Assembly: GCF_000319575.2 (NCBI RefSeq)
Contig: NC_021291.1
Coordinates: 434,001 to 498,000, forward strand
Source of the DNA: Spiribacter salinus M19-40
Lineage (GTDB): Bacteria > Pseudomonadota > Gammaproteobacteria > Nitrococcales > Nitrococcaceae
DNA length: 64,000 bases
Direction of reading: 5' to 3'
The notes under the pieces are model-generated. The model worked only from the letters and a program-made list of their open reading frames with translations, was not told the origin of the DNA and did not search any database. Of the stretch, positions 44,223 to 53,292 are shown in pieces. Position 1 is the first letter of the stretch; every line of letters starts with the position of its first letter. The translations under genes were made by a program, and so were the position numbers.

Positions 44223-45334
44223 GCGGATTCAGCGCGAGTGATCATGACTGGATGGCCCGGGCTCTACGCCTCGCTCAATATGGGCAGGCGACCTGTGACC
44301 CTAATCCTCGTGTCGGTTGTGTACTGGTCCGCGATGGCGAATGCGTTGGCGAGGCGTGGCATGCCCGAGCTGGCGATCCCCATGCGGAAATCCTGGCGTT
44401 GCGTGCAGCGGGCAGCGCCGCGTCTGGTGCAACCGCGTACGTCACACTTGAGCCCTGTAGCCATTACGGCCGCACACCGCCCTGCGCCGATGCATTAATC
44501 GAGGCCGGTATCGCCCGGGTGGTGACCGCTTCGACCGACCCCAATCCACGCGTTTCGGGTCGCGGCCTTGATCGGTTGCGTGAGGCAGGGGTCGCGGTGA
44601 CGGACGGGTTGATGGCCGCGCAAAGTGAGCGCTTGAACCCCGGTTTTTTCCGGCGGATGCGGGCCGGCTTGCCCTATGTGCGCGCGAAGGTGGCTGCGAG
44701 CCTGGATGGTCGCACGGCCATGGCCTCGGGCGAGAGTCGCTGGATTACTGGCGCAGCGGCCCGACGGGATGTTCATCGACTGCGGGCACTGAGCAGCGCC
44801 GTTGTGACCGGGGTGGATACGGTGATCGCCGATGACCCGCAGCTAACGGTTCGAGATTGGGATGAAGCTTTTCTTCCACCGCGACGAGTGGTCATTGATT
44901 CCCAGCTCCGCATGCCCACTGAGTCTGGCCTTTTGGCCGACGAGCAAGGCGTGGTGGTCATCCACGGCGGGACGATGCCGGCCCGCGAACCTGATCTGGT
45001 GCGGTCAGGTGCGGAACTCTGGCAGGTCGCGCTGACCGAAGAAGGGCATGTCGGCCCGGTAGCGGCGCTCGAGGCGCTCGCAGGTGTCGAGGTCAATGAG
45101 GTGCTGGTTGAGGCGGGCCCGCGGTTAGTGGGGGCGTGGATTCAGGCTGGGGTGGTCGATGAACTCATCGTCTACCTTGCCCCCCATCTGATGGGCCATG
45201 AGGGTAATCCCATGCTCACACTGCCCGGTCTCGATACCATGGACGACCGGTTAGGGCTGGAGACACTGGACATCCGCCAGTTTGGTGATGATCTGCGACT
45301 GACGTTTCGCGTGGGTGAGCGTAAGGAGGACTAA
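44219..45334 (+). CDS. ribD: Bifunctional riboflavin deaminase/reductase RibD
   Basis: RibD carries out the second and third steps of riboflavin synthesis. The 371-residue protein has an N-terminal deaminase domain with zinc motifs HAEILAL and [11 protein letters not shown], and a C-terminal reductase domain ([20 protein letters not shown], then [14 protein letters not shown]). The start is GTG at 44219, overlapping the nrdR stop; its stop overlaps the ribE ATG by one base. Confidence 0.96.
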   Translation: MSGFSASDHDWMARALRLAQYGQATCDPNPRVGCVLVRDGECVGEAWHARAGDPHAEILALRAAGSAASGATAYVTLEPCSHYGRTPPCADALIEAGIARVVTASTDPNPRVSGRGLDRLREAGVAVTDGLMAAQSERLNPGFFRRMRAGLPYVRAKVAASLDGRTAMASGESRWITGAAARRDVHRLRALSSAVVTGVDTVIADDPQLTVRDWDEAFLPPRRVVIDSQLRMPTESGLLADEQGVVVIHGGTMPAREPDLVRSGAELWQVALTEEGHVGPVAALEALAGVEVNEVLVEAGPRLVGAWIQAGVVDELIVYLAPHLMGHEGNPMLTLPGLDTMDDRLGLETLDIRQFGDDLRLTFRVGERKED

Positions 45335-45993
45335 TGTTTACGGGAATCATCCAGGCCATGGGGCGATTGCGCGAATCGCGTCAGATGGGGGAAGACCGGC
45401 GTCTGCGTATCGATACCGACGGACTGGACATGACCGCCGTCCGTATCGGCGACAGCATCGCGGTCAATGGGTGTTGCCTAACCGCCATCGAGGTGGATGA
45501 ACAGGGCTTTGCCGCGGATGTCTCCATCGAGTCACTGACCCGCACCACCCTCGGGAGGTTGTCACCCGGCGATACCCTGAACCTGGAGCCTGCCCTGACG
45601 CTCGCGACGCCGCTGGGCGGGCACTTGGTGAGTGGCCATGTGGACGGCGTTGGAGAGGTCGTGCTGCGAGAACCGGCTGGACGCTCTGAGCACTGGCGCT
45701 TTCGGGCACCACCGGACATCGCGCATTACATCGCCACCAAGGGCTCGATCGCGATTGAAGGCATCAGCCTCACGGTTAACGCCGTCGAAGCGGCAACGTT
45801 CGACGTCAATATCGTGCCGCACACGGCGGCGGTCACCACATTTGGTGACTATCAGGCCGGCCAGCCGGTCAATCTGGAAGTCGATCTGGTGGCCCGGTAT
45901 CTCGAGCGGCTTCTGCAGGGTAGCGAAATAGCAGGGCAGGGCGGCGTCAGTGAGGCGCTGCTCAAGCGCAGTGGGTTTATGGGAGAGCGCTAG
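45334..45993 (+). CDS. ribE: Riboflavin synthase alpha chain
   Basis: The enzyme dismutates two 6,7-dimethyl-8-ribityllumazine molecules to give riboflavin. The 219-residue protein has two lumazine-binding repeats: [12 protein letters not shown] at residue 1 and the second from about residue 97 (GHLVSGHVDGVGEV). NGCCLTAIEV and GISLTVNAVE are the paired substrate-site motifs. E. coli riboflavin synthase has 213 residues. The symbol ribC is used for the same gene in E. coli. Confidence 0.95.
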   Translation: MFTGIIQAMGRLRESRQMGEDRRLRIDTDGLDMTAVRIGDSIAVNGCCLTAIEVDEQGFAADVSIESLTRTTLGRLSPGDTLNLEPALTLATPLGGHLVSGHVDGVGEVVLREPAGRSEHWRFRAPPDIAHYIATKGSIAIEGISLTVNAVEAATFDVNIVPHTAAVTTFGDYQAGQPVNLEVDLVARYLERLLQGSEIAGQGGVSEALLKRSGFMGER

Positions 45994-47136
45994 GTGAGCG
46001 GCTTCAATCAGATCGAGGACATCGTCGAGGACCTGCGCGAGGGGCGCATGGTCCTCATGCTGGATGATGAGGACCGAGAGAATGAGGGCGATCTCGTCAT
46101 GGCGGCCTCCATGGTCCGGCCAGACGATATCAACTTCATGGCCCGGTACGGGCGCGGATTGATCTGCCTCACCCTCACGCGGGCGCGCTGCGAGCAGCTC
46201 AGGCTACCCTTGATGGTCAGCGGCTCCGGCGACCACCAGGGCACCCGATTCACGCTTAGTATCGAGGCAGCGCGGGGGGTGACGACCGGGATCTCTGCTG
46301 CTGATCGGGCCCGCACGGTACAGACCGCCGTGGCGCCCCAAGCGGCACCGGAGGACCTTTTGCAGCCAGGCCACGTCTTCCCGTTGATGGCACAGCCCGG
46401 GGGTGTGCTGACCCGGGCCGGGCATACGGAAGCGGGCTGTGACCTGGCCCGTCTGGCTGGGTTTGAGCCGGCCGCGGTCATTGTTGAAGTGTTGAACGAG
46501 GACGGGACCATGGCCCGTCGGGATGATCTGCTGGATTTTGCCCGCGCCCATGATCTCAAGATCGGTACAGTCGCTGATCTGATTGCCTATCGTATTCGCA
46601 ATGAGCGCACGGTTGAGCGGGTGGGCGATTGTGAGCTGCCCACCGAGCACGGCCTGTTCCATTTGTATGCCTACCAGGACACGGTGGACGGTGCCCTGCA
46701 CTTTGCCTTGCTTCGGGGGCAGACCGATCCGGAGACACCCGCACTGGTCCGCGTGCAAATCGAAAACACGCTGGCTGATCTGTTCGGCGCGACGGCACCG
46801 GATCAGACTTGGTCGCTGCGGGAGTCGCTGGCCGAGATCGCCGAGAGCGAGAGTGAGCCGGTCTGCCTGGTGATGCTTCGCCGCGCCGATGACCGCCCGG
46901 AGGTCATGGCCCGCATGCGCGAATTCCAGGTGCTGGCGCAAAGCGGCGAGCTGACGCCCGAGCCGCGCGAGACCAATCAGCAGGCTGAAGATTTGCGCAC
47001 TTATGGGGTGGGTGCGCAGATCCTCACCGACCTCGGCATACGCCGCATGCGGGTTCTCTCAGCCCCGAAAATCATGGTGGGTCTGTCCGGATTCGGCATG
47101 GAAGTCGTCGACTACGTGCAGTCGGGCGCAGAGTAG
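45994..47136 (+). CDS. ribB: 3,4-dihydroxy-2-butanone-4-phosphate synthase with degenerate GTP cyclohydrolase II-like domain
   Basis: RibB makes the four-carbon unit of riboflavin from ribulose 5-phosphate. In the 380-residue protein residues 1-200 are a complete RibB domain: [20 protein letters not shown], then [16 protein letters not shown]. Residues from about 205 resemble GTP cyclohydrolase II, but the zinc-binding Cys triad is absent: where RibA has the C-x10-C-x-C segment, this protein reads [17 protein letters not shown]. The second domain is therefore probably inactive, as in RibBX-type proteins, and a separate RibA should exist elsewhere. It starts with GTG directly after ribE. Confidence 0.9.
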   Translation: MSGFNQIEDIVEDLREGRMVLMLDDEDRENEGDLVMAASMVRPDDINFMARYGRGLICLTLTRARCEQLRLPLMVSGSGDHQGTRFTLSIEAARGVTTGISAADRARTVQTAVAPQAAPEDLLQPGHVFPLMAQPGGVLTRAGHTEAGCDLARLAGFEPAAVIVEVLNEDGTMARRDDLLDFARAHDLKIGTVADLIAYRIRNERTVERVGDCELPTEHGLFHLYAYQDTVDGALHFALLRGQTDPETPALVRVQIENTLADLFGATAPDQTWSLRESLAEIAESESEPVCLVMLRRADDRPEVMARMREFQVLAQSGELTPEPRETNQQAEDLRTYGVGAQILTDLGIRRMRVLSAPKIMVGLSGFGMEVVDYVQSGAE

Positions 47137-47212
47137 CGCGACGCCGCTGGTTCCAACTTTCGGCGGTGCGGTTTACCCTTGCGCTGAACAACGAACGGAA
47201 AATGGACCGACC

Positions 47213-47674
47213 ATGAAGACCCTTGAAGGCGATTTTACCGCCACCGATGTCCGTATTGCGCTGATCGCAACGCGGTTTAATGCGTTTATCGTCGACTCAT
47301 TGGTGGGCGGTGCACGGGATACGCTTTGCCGCCATGGCGTGGCTGATGAGTCCCTTACTCTGATTCGCGCGCCTGGGGCCTGGGAGTTGCCACTGGTGGC
47401 GAGCCGGGTCGCGGCCACGGGCGATTATGACGGCATCGTCGCGCTCGGTTGCGTCATTCGCGGCGGTACACCGCATTTTGAATATGTGGCTGGCGAGTGT
47501 GCCAAGGGCATTGGCCAGGCCAGCACCCAGCACGGGTTACCGATTGCCTTTGGTGTACTAACCACCGATACCATCGAACAGGCCATCGAGCGGGCCGGGA
47601 CCAAAGCAGGGAACAAGGGCGGTGAGGCCGCTATGTCCCTGCTCGAGATGATTAGTCTCCTGCGTCGGCTGTGA
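47213..47674 (+). CDS. ribH: 6,7-dimethyl-8-ribityllumazine synthase
   Basis: RibH forms the 60-subunit capsid-like lumazine synthase. The 153-residue protein shows [43 protein letters not shown] and [23 protein letters not shown], covering the substrate site. E. coli RibH has 156 residues. The ATG at 47213 is 76 bases after ribB. NusB follows, with a GTG that overlaps the ribH stop, the common ribH-nusB coupling. Confidence 0.96.
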   Translation: MKTLEGDFTATDVRIALIATRFNAFIVDSLVGGARDTLCRHGVADESLTLIRAPGAWELPLVASRVAATGDYDGIVALGCVIRGGTPHFEYVAGECAKGIGQASTQHGLPIAFGVLTTDTIEQAIERAGTKAGNKGGEAAMSLLEMISLLRRL

Positions 47675-48123
47675 ATGCCCGTGAGGCCAATCGGGCCCGG
47701 GCGCGGGCCCGCCGGCGGGTACTCCAGGCACTTTACCAATGGCAGATGACCGGGCAGGCGCCTGAGGAAATCGAGCGGCAATTCCTGGGTGAGCACCGGC
47801 TGGGCAGGATGGACCTGGCGTATTTTTCCGAGGTTTTCTCTGGCGTCACGGCACAAGCCGACGCGATGGACGCCCTGTTTGATCCGTTCCTCGATCGGCC
47901 TGCCCGGACGCTGGACCCGGTAGAGCACGCCCTCCTGCGGCTTGGCAGCTATGAGCTACAGGAGCGGCTGGAAGTGCCCTATCGCGTGTGTCTTGACCAG
48001 GCGGTGGAGCTCGCCAAACAGTTCGGCGCCGAACAGAGTCATCGCTACATTAACGGTGTACTCGACCGAGTGGGCCGGACATTGCCCCTGCGCAAGGCCG
48101 AGCTGGCCGCGCCCAAGCGCTAA
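47671..48123 (+). CDS. nusB: Transcription antitermination factor NusB
   Basis: NusB with NusE binds the boxA of ribosomal RNA leaders and prevents early termination. The 150-residue all-helical protein shows [19 protein letters not shown], then [18 protein letters not shown] and [13 protein letters not shown]. coli NusB has 139 residues. The GTG at 47671 overlaps the ribH stop. Confidence 0.94.
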   Translation: MNAREANRARARARRRVLQALYQWQMTGQAPEEIERQFLGEHRLGRMDLAYFSEVFSGVTAQADAMDALFDPFLDRPARTLDPVEHALLRLGSYELQERLEVPYRVCLDQAVELAKQFGAEQSHRYINGVLDRVGRTLPLRKAELAAPKR

Positions 48124-48137
48124 GGAGACGGGCTCGG

Positions 48138-49097
48138 ATGGCGGGCTGCTCGGAGTTCACCCTCATTGGTCGCTATTTGACGGGGCTTGGTGCAGCCCGC
48201 GCGGACGTCACACTGGGCGTTGGTGATGACGCGGCCATCCTGCAAAGCCCGGCGGACCCCTGGTTGCTGTCGGCGCTCGATACGCTTATCGAAGACGTTC
48301 ACTTCCCGGGCGACATGCCCGCCGAAGCCGTCGGTTATCGGGCCTTGGCCGTGAATCTGAGTGATATTGCTGCGATGGGTGGCCAGCCTCGTTGGGCTGT
48401 GGTGGGGCTGACATTGCCCGCCATGGATGAGGACTGGGTTGCGGGCTTTGCGCGAGGGCTCGACGCCATTGCGCAAACCCATGAAGTCGCGGTTGTTGGG
48501 GGCGATGTCACCCGGGGGCCCCGTGCAGTGAGTGTGCAGATCGCCGGCACGAGCGCCCTACCGCCTATTCGGCGCGACACGGCGTGTGCCGGCGATGATG
48601 TCTGGGTCTCTGGCCGGCTGGGCGAGGCGGCTGGCGGTCTCGCGGTCTGGCAGGCGGGCCAGCAAGGCGAGCCTCGCTGGGCTGGGCTGGTTGACGCCTT
48701 TCTCCGACCGGTGCCTCGTTTGTGTTTGGGACAGGCGCTGCAAGGTATCGCCCACGCCGCCATTGACGTCTCTGATGGCTTGCTGGCTGATGCGGGCCAC
48801 ATTGCGAGTCAGAGTGGCGTCGCCATTGATTTGGCACGCGCAGCGCTTCGGCCGTCTGCACGCCTTCAGGCCTTCGGCGGCACGGCGCAGGCCACGGCCT
48901 GGTTATGCAGTGGAGGCGATGATTATGCGCTGTGTTTTACCGCGCCGGTGACAGCCCGCAGCACGGTGGCCCAAGCCGCTCAGAATGCGCGAACGCCGGT
49001 GCGACGCATCGGGCAAGTCCGGCACGGCCACGGCGTCCTTTTGGATGGCGTCGCTGTGGGGGGTGCCCACACCGGTTATCGTCACTTCGAGCGCTGA
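48138..49097 (+). CDS. thiL: Thiamine-monophosphate kinase
   Basis: ThiL makes thiamine diphosphate from thiamine monophosphate. The 319-residue protein shows LGVGDDAAIL near residue 30, DTLIEDVHFPGDMP, RALAVNLSDIAAMGG, and the later AIDVSDGLLADAGHIA and SGGDDYALCF. These are the ATP and substrate motifs of the family. The position after nusB is conserved in gammaproteobacteria. Confidence 0.95.
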   Translation: MAGCSEFTLIGRYLTGLGAARADVTLGVGDDAAILQSPADPWLLSALDTLIEDVHFPGDMPAEAVGYRALAVNLSDIAAMGGQPRWAVVGLTLPAMDEDWVAGFARGLDAIAQTHEVAVVGGDVTRGPRAVSVQIAGTSALPPIRRDTACAGDDVWVSGRLGEAAGGLAVWQAGQQGEPRWAGLVDAFLRPVPRLCLGQALQGIAHAAIDVSDGLLADAGHIASQSGVAIDLARAALRPSARLQAFGGTAQATAWLCSGGDDYALCFTAPVTARSTVAQAAQNARTPVRRIGQVRHGHGVLLDGVAVGGAHTGYRHFER

Positions 49098-49161
49098 GTG
49101 TCAGTGGAGTCATCTGCCCGGCTCGTGGTAATTTGAATTGAGCAAATGAGTGGGGGACCCA

Positions 49162-49926
49162 ATGACAACCGGCGGCGTTCAGATCGGCAAACTGCAGCAG
49201 GCGTGTTCGCACTGTGGTCTGAATCAGCTGTGCCTCCCGATGTCGCTGAACGAAGCCGATATTCGTCAGCTTGATGAGATTGTCGAGCGTCGGCGGCCGC
49301 TGGAACGAGGTGCGCACTTGTATCGGTTCGGTGAGCGTTTTTCCGCGATTTACGCCGTGCGCTCTGGGTCGTTAAAAACCTATACCTCCACCGAAGAGGG
49401 TGAAGAGCAGGTGACCGGTTTTCACCTGCCCGGGGAGCTCGTCGGTCTGGATGCGATCAATAGCTGGGAGCATCCCTGCTCGGCTCGGGCGCTCGAGACC
49501 ACGAGTGTGTGCGTTTTGCCCTTCGAGCAGCTTGAGAACCTGGCGGGGCATATACCCGGACTCCAGCGCCAGCTCCTGCGGCTAATGTCTCGCGAGATTT
49601 TTGCCGACCAGCAGATGCTTTTTGCCATGGCTCGGCGTAGCGCTGAAGAGCGGCTGGCGATGCTGTTGTTGAGTTTTTCCAACCGTTTTGAGCGCCGCGG
49701 TCTATCGCCGACTCGATTCCGGCTTTCAATGGCCCGCAGTGAGTTGGGTAACTATCTGGGGTTGGCCCCCGAGACCATGAGTCGGCTGTTTCGGCGGTTT
49801 TCCGATCAGGGTTGGCTCAAAGCCGAGGGCCGGGAGATTTCCCTGCTTGATCTGCCTGCCCTGCGGGCGTTGGCGGGCCAGTCCGAAGACGAAGCACCCT
49901 GCGAGGGGCCTGCTGCGCTTCGCTAA
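49162..49926 (+). CDS. fnr: FNR-type oxygen-sensing transcriptional regulator
   Basis: The 254-residue protein is a CRP/FNR-family activator with an oxygen-labile 4Fe-4S cluster. The cluster ligands are visible as Cys15, Cys18 and Cys24 (CSHCGLNQLC) and Cys106 (HPCSAR), matching the spacing in E. coli FNR (20, 23, 29, 122). The HTH reads RSELGNYLGLAPETMSRLFR, with the Glu and Arg that read TTGAT half-sites. The ATG at 49162 follows GGGGGA; a GTG at 49150 overlaps that site. It implies a facultative or microaerobic life style. Confidence 0.92.
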   Translation: MTTGGVQIGKLQQACSHCGLNQLCLPMSLNEADIRQLDEIVERRRPLERGAHLYRFGERFSAIYAVRSGSLKTYTSTEEGEEQVTGFHLPGELVGLDAINSWEHPCSARALETTSVCVLPFEQLENLAGHIPGLQRQLLRLMSREIFADQQMLFAMARRSAEERLAMLLLSFSNRFERRGLSPTRFRLSMARSELGNYLGLAPETMSRLFRRFSDQGWLKAEGREISLLDLPALRALAGQSEDEAPCEGPAALR

Positions 49927-49950
49927 TAACCGCGCGAACCCACCCAGTGG

Positions 49951-50502
49951 CTACATCATCCCGGTCTGGAGTTTTGCGGCTTCCGACATCATCTCAATGC
50001 CCCAGGGCGGATCGAAGACGATTTCCACTTTCACGTCTTCCACCGTCGGGACCATTTTGACCTTCTCCCGTACGTCGTAGGCGAGAATATCCCCCATGCC
50101 GCAGCCTGGCGCCGTGAGTGTCATATCGATCTCGATCGACCGTGAGCCATCGTCTTTCAGGGTGATGTCACACCGGTAGACAAGCCCTAGCTCAACGACA
50201 TTAATGGGAATTTCCGGGTCAAAGCAGCGCCGCATCTGATCCCAGACCAGCTGCTCGACGTCCGCCGCGGAAGCGTTGTCAGGCAGCTCGGGCGTCGGTT
50301 CGGGTTCTTTGCCAATTGCATCCGCATCCTTGCCATCAATGCGAAAGAGATTGCCCTGGATGTAGACCGTGTAGCTGCCGCCAAGGGCCTGAGTGATCAT
50401 GCCTTCGGCGCCCTGCGGAATCGTCCCCGTGTCGCCGGCCGGGATGAGCGCTGCTTCGCAGTCGCGCTCGAAAACCACCGGCTCGTTGCTCTGCATTGCC
50501 AT
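49951..50502 (-). CDS. sufT: Fe-S cluster assembly protein SufT (MIP18/DUF59 family)
   Basis: The 183-residue protein has an N-terminal region with IPAGDTGTIPQGAEGMIT and a C-terminal MIP18-like domain (VWDQMRRCFDPEIPINVVEL, then MTLTAPGCGMGDILA, with the conserved reactive Cys). SufT proteins mature Fe-S enzymes in bacteria that demand many clusters. It stands alone here, without sufBCD. The ATG at 50502 follows GAGGATG. A 17-base perfect palindrome lies 18 bases upstream. Confidence 0.88.
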   Translation of the reverse strand: MAMQSNEPVVFERDCEAALIPAGDTGTIPQGAEGMITQALGGSYTVYIQGNLFRIDGKDADAIGKEPEPTPELPDNASAADVEQLVWDQMRRCFDPEIPINVVELGLVYRCDITLKDDGSRSIEIDMTLTAPGCGMGDILAYDVREKVKMVPTVEDVKVEIVFDPPWGIEMMSEAAKLQTGMM

Positions 50503-50519
50503 TTTTTCATCCTCGTCCC

Positions 50520-50536
50520 GATGCAACAGTTGCATC
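50520..50536. promoter_or_regulatory. 17-bp perfect palindrome upstream of sufT, candidate operator
   Basis: GATGCAAC, one base, GTTGCATC form exact eight-base arms, in the 163-base spacer between sufT and the divergent aminotransferase. It is close enough to sufT to lie in its promoter or leader. The binding protein is unknown. Confidence 0.5.
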
Positions 50537-50575
50537 AGGATAGCACCGCTGAGATGGTTGTCAGAACCAGTACCC

Positions 50576-50596
50576 GGGCATTCAAGTGAATTGCCC
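50576..50596. promoter_or_regulatory. Second inverted repeat in the sufT-aminotransferase spacer
   Basis: ATTCA and TGAAT (two-base centre) are extended by GGGC and GCCC with one unpaired base. It lies 40 bases from the palindrome at 50520-50536 and may belong to the aminotransferase promoter. Confidence 0.35.
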
Positions 50597-50665
50597 CGAT
50601 GGGAAGAAATGCCGAATGGGATCACGTATCCTAGGTGGGGAATTCTTTAGCCAGGAGGCTATGTC

Positions 50666-51967
50666 ATGAGCGATAACGTCCATCACCTCTCGCCGCTGCT
50701 GCGCCAGTCCAGCGACATTCTGGTCGAGCGCGCGCAAGGCATGTACGTCTACGCTGAGGACGGCGGCAAGTACATGGACTTCGCCTCGGGGATCGGCGTG
50801 CTGAGCACCGGCCATTGCCACCCCCGGGTCGTTGAAGCGGCCAAGGCGCAGATCGATCGTGTGGTCCATGCGCAGTACGCGATCATGAAACACCAGCCGA
50901 TCCTTGAGCTCTCGGACCGGTTGGTTGAGCTGCTTCCCGATGCCATCGACAGCGTGTTCTTCTCGAACGCCGGAACGGAGGCCGTTGAGGCGTCGATCCG
51001 ACTGGCCCGTCAGGCCACCGGCAAGCCCAACATCATCGCCTTCCGGGGCTGCTTCCATGGCCGGACCATGGGCTCGCTCGCCACCACCAGCTCCAGCGCT
51101 GCCGTGCGCCAGGGCGTTCAGCCGCTGATGGGTGGCGTGGTCACTGCGCCATTCCCGGACACCAACTGGTACGGGATGAGCGAAGACGACGCAGCGGAGT
51201 TCTGCCTGCGGGAGCTCGATTACATCCTTCAGGTTCAGAGCGTGCCGATGGAAACCGCGGCCATGCTGATTGAGCCAATCCAGGGTGAAGCGGGCTATAT
51301 CCCGGCAAACACCAAGTTTATGCAGGGCCTTCAGGAGCGGTGCAATAAGCATGGAATTCTGCTGATCATGGATGAGGTCCAGTCGGGCAACGGTCGCTCG
51401 GGACTGCAGTGGGGTTATGAGCACTTCGGTGTCGAGCCGGATGTGGTCGTGTCCGCCAAAGGCGTGGCGAGTGGTTTCCAGCTCTCGTTCATGGCCGCGC
51501 CAGCCTCGCTGATGAGCAAGGCGTTGCCGGGCTCTCAGGGTGGCACCTACGGGGGCAATGCCGTGGCATGTGCGGCCGGGTTGGCCACGCTGGATGTGAT
51601 GCGGGATGAAAAGCTGGTCGAAAACGCCGCCGAGCGGGGTGCCCAGCTTCGGGCCCGGCTTGAGGACGTGCAGTCCCGCCATCCGGAAATCGGCAATATC
51701 ACCGGTAAAGGCCTGATGATCGGCACCCATTTGGTGGACGAGCACGGCAAGCCGGACGGGGATCGGGGCGCGAAGATGCTCAAGGCCTGCGAGCACCTCG
51801 GGCTGCTGATGATTCGCTGTGGTCCTTGGGGCGGTAACGTGGTGCGCTGGATTCCACCGCTGATTGTTACCGCCGAGGAGATCGACTGGGCGGTGGATCG
51901 CTTTGAGGAGGCCCTCGTGCAGACGGGCGGCGGGACTCAGGAAACACGGATGCGCAGCACCGGCTAG
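50666..51967 (+). CDS. Class III aminotransferase (GABA aminotransferase-like)
   Basis: The 433-residue protein is a fold-type I PLP enzyme of the class III group: SNAGTEAVEASIRLARQATG, FRGCFHGRTMGS, MDEVQSGNGRSG and the cofactor lysine in VVSAKGVASGFQ. Close relatives include 4-aminobutyrate, beta-alanine and diamine transaminases; the sequence does not settle the substrate. A nearby succinate-semialdehyde-type dehydrogenase makes an omega-amino acid likely. AGGAGG precedes the ATG at 50666. A strong terminator follows. Confidence 0.85.
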   Translation: MSDNVHHLSPLLRQSSDILVERAQGMYVYAEDGGKYMDFASGIGVLSTGHCHPRVVEAAKAQIDRVVHAQYAIMKHQPILELSDRLVELLPDAIDSVFFSNAGTEAVEASIRLARQATGKPNIIAFRGCFHGRTMGSLATTSSSAAVRQGVQPLMGGVVTAPFPDTNWYGMSEDDAAEFCLRELDYILQVQSVPMETAAMLIEPIQGEAGYIPANTKFMQGLQERCNKHGILLIMDEVQSGNGRSGLQWGYEHFGVEPDVVVSAKGVASGFQLSFMAAPASLMSKALPGSQGGTYGGNAVACAAGLATLDVMRDEKLVENAAERGAQLRARLEDVQSRHPEIGNITGKGLMIGTHLVDEHGKPDGDRGAKMLKACEHLGLLMIRCGPWGGNVVRWIPPLIVTAEEIDWAVDRFEEALVQTGGGTQETRMRSTG

Positions 51968-51996
51968 ATGGGCGGCGCAATGTCGCGCACGCACTT

Positions 51997-52026
51997 AGGC
52001 CCGGGCTTTTGCCCGGGCCTTTTCTT
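51997..52026 (+). terminator. Rho-independent terminator after the class III aminotransferase
   Basis: AGGCCCGGGC (51997-52006), loop TTTT, GCCCGGGCCT (52011-52020) form a ten-pair stem followed by TTTCTTCT. It ends 13 bases before the MFS start codon. Confidence 0.92.
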
Positions 52027-52038
52027 CTGGGGTTGCCA

Positions 52039-53292
52039 ATGATTCCAGCGCTTCGGGGGCTCGGCGCTCACCGATATCTACTGATATTCGGCTTTGTGAT
52101 GGTGTTCCTCTCAGGGCATGGTCAGACCTTTTTGATCTCGCTCTATGGCGGCGAGTTGCGGGCGACTTTCGATTTGAGTAATGCCGAATTCGGAGGGCTT
52201 TACTCCTTTGCGACGTTAATGAGCGGACTGCTCGTCATCTTTCTCGGTCGGGGTGTCGATCGCTTGCGCCTGGATCGCTTCACCGCTGCGGTGATCCTGG
52301 GTGCCGCACTGGGCGGCCTGCTGCTGGCACTAACACCGGCTGCGTGGGTCCTGGTGCCGGCCTTCTTGCTGTTGCGGCTCTGTGGCCAGGGGCTTATGAC
52401 GCATGTGGCCCAGACCACGGTGGGCCGACGTGTCCAACACCGGCGGGGAACCGCGATGAGCCTGGTGACCCTCGGTTTTCCGGTTGCCGAAGCGATTCTG
52501 CCCATGAGCGTGGTGGCGTTGATTGCGGCGCTGGGCTGGCGCGGGAGCTGGTTTCTGCTGGCCTTGCTGCTGGTCGCCGTAGCGCTACCGCTGGTCCTGA
52601 TGCTGTTGCGTATCGAGACACGAGTCGCGATGCGCAAGGCGGAGTCAGCCCCGATGACGAGCGAAACGCCGCCTGGGCCGGCGAGCGTGGGTCGTGACTG
52701 GACCCGGAGCGAAGTACTGCTGGATGGACGCTTTTACCGCATTTTGCCAGCGCTGCTTGGCCCACCGATTCTAATCACCGCATTGTTTTTTCACCAGGTG
52801 CCGATTGCTGAGGCGAAAGGCTGGAGTCTGACACTGGTATCAGCGGCCTTTACCGCTTATGCCACCACGCACGTCTTATCTTTACTGCTCAGCGGCCCGG
52901 TGGTCGACCGGTTGGGCGCGCGCCGATTACTGGCCTTTTATCTACTACCGCTATTGCTGGGGATCGGCGTCATGGGGTTTGTGCCCGGTGCTTTGGCTGC
53001 GCCGCTTTATCTGGGGCTGGCGGGCCTGTCCATTGGCACCGCCGGTACACTCATGGGCGCTTTGTGGCCAGAACTCTATGGCCTCCGACACTTGGGTGGC
53101 ATCCGCGCCATGGCGCATGGCGCCATGGTGCTCGGGACAGCGGCGGGCCCGGTCCTGATTGGCCTTTTACTGGATGCGGGATTAACCGTCCAGTCGCTCG
53201 CCTGGCTCATGATCGCCTACCTGGTCGCTGCCATATTGCTGGTACGACCCGTGGCGTTCGCTAGCCCACCGGCACGGTCTGCGCCTCGGTAA
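52039..53292 (+). CDS. Major facilitator superfamily transporter
   Basis: The 417-residue protein has twelve predicted membrane helices in two halves, split by a hydrophilic loop (MRKAESAPMTSETPPGPASV) near residue 210. LGRGVDRLRLDRF and SGPVVDRLGARRLLAFY are the MFS loop 2-3 motifs in each half. The substrate is unknown. The ATG at 52039 is chosen because an upstream in-frame TTG lies in the terminator stem. Its end overlaps the convergent aldehyde dehydrogenase gene by 32 bases. Confidence 0.85.
   Translation: MIPALRGLGAHRYLLIFGFVMVFLSGHGQTFLISLYGGELRATFDLSNAEFGGLYSFATLMSGLLVIFLGRGVDRLRLDRFTAAVILGAALGGLLLALTPAAWVLVPAFLLLRLCGQGLMTHVAQTTVGRRVQHRRGTAMSLVTLGFPVAEAILPMSVVALIAALGWRGSWFLLALLLVAVALPLVLMLLRIETRVAMRKAESAPMTSETPPGPASVGRDWTRSEVLLDGRFYRILPALLGPPILITALFFHQVPIAEAKGWSLTLVSAAFTAYATTHVLSLLLSGPVVDRLGARRLLAFYLLPLLLGIGVMGFVPGALAAPLYLGLAGLSIGTAGTLMGALWPELYGLRHLGGIRAMAHGAMVLGTAAGPVLIGLLLDAGLTVQSLAWLMIAYLVAAILLVRPVAFASPPARSAPR

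Noticed and set aside
49132-49148. FNR-like box upstream of fnr (TTGAATTGAGCAA)
   Set aside because: The half-sites are separated by three rather than four bases and match TTGAT/ATCAA poorly, so autoregulation cannot be claimed.
50582-51994. Long minus-strand open frame opposite the class III aminotransferase
   Set aside because: Same reason; the plus-strand gene has complete PLP motifs, a good ribosome-binding site and a terminator.
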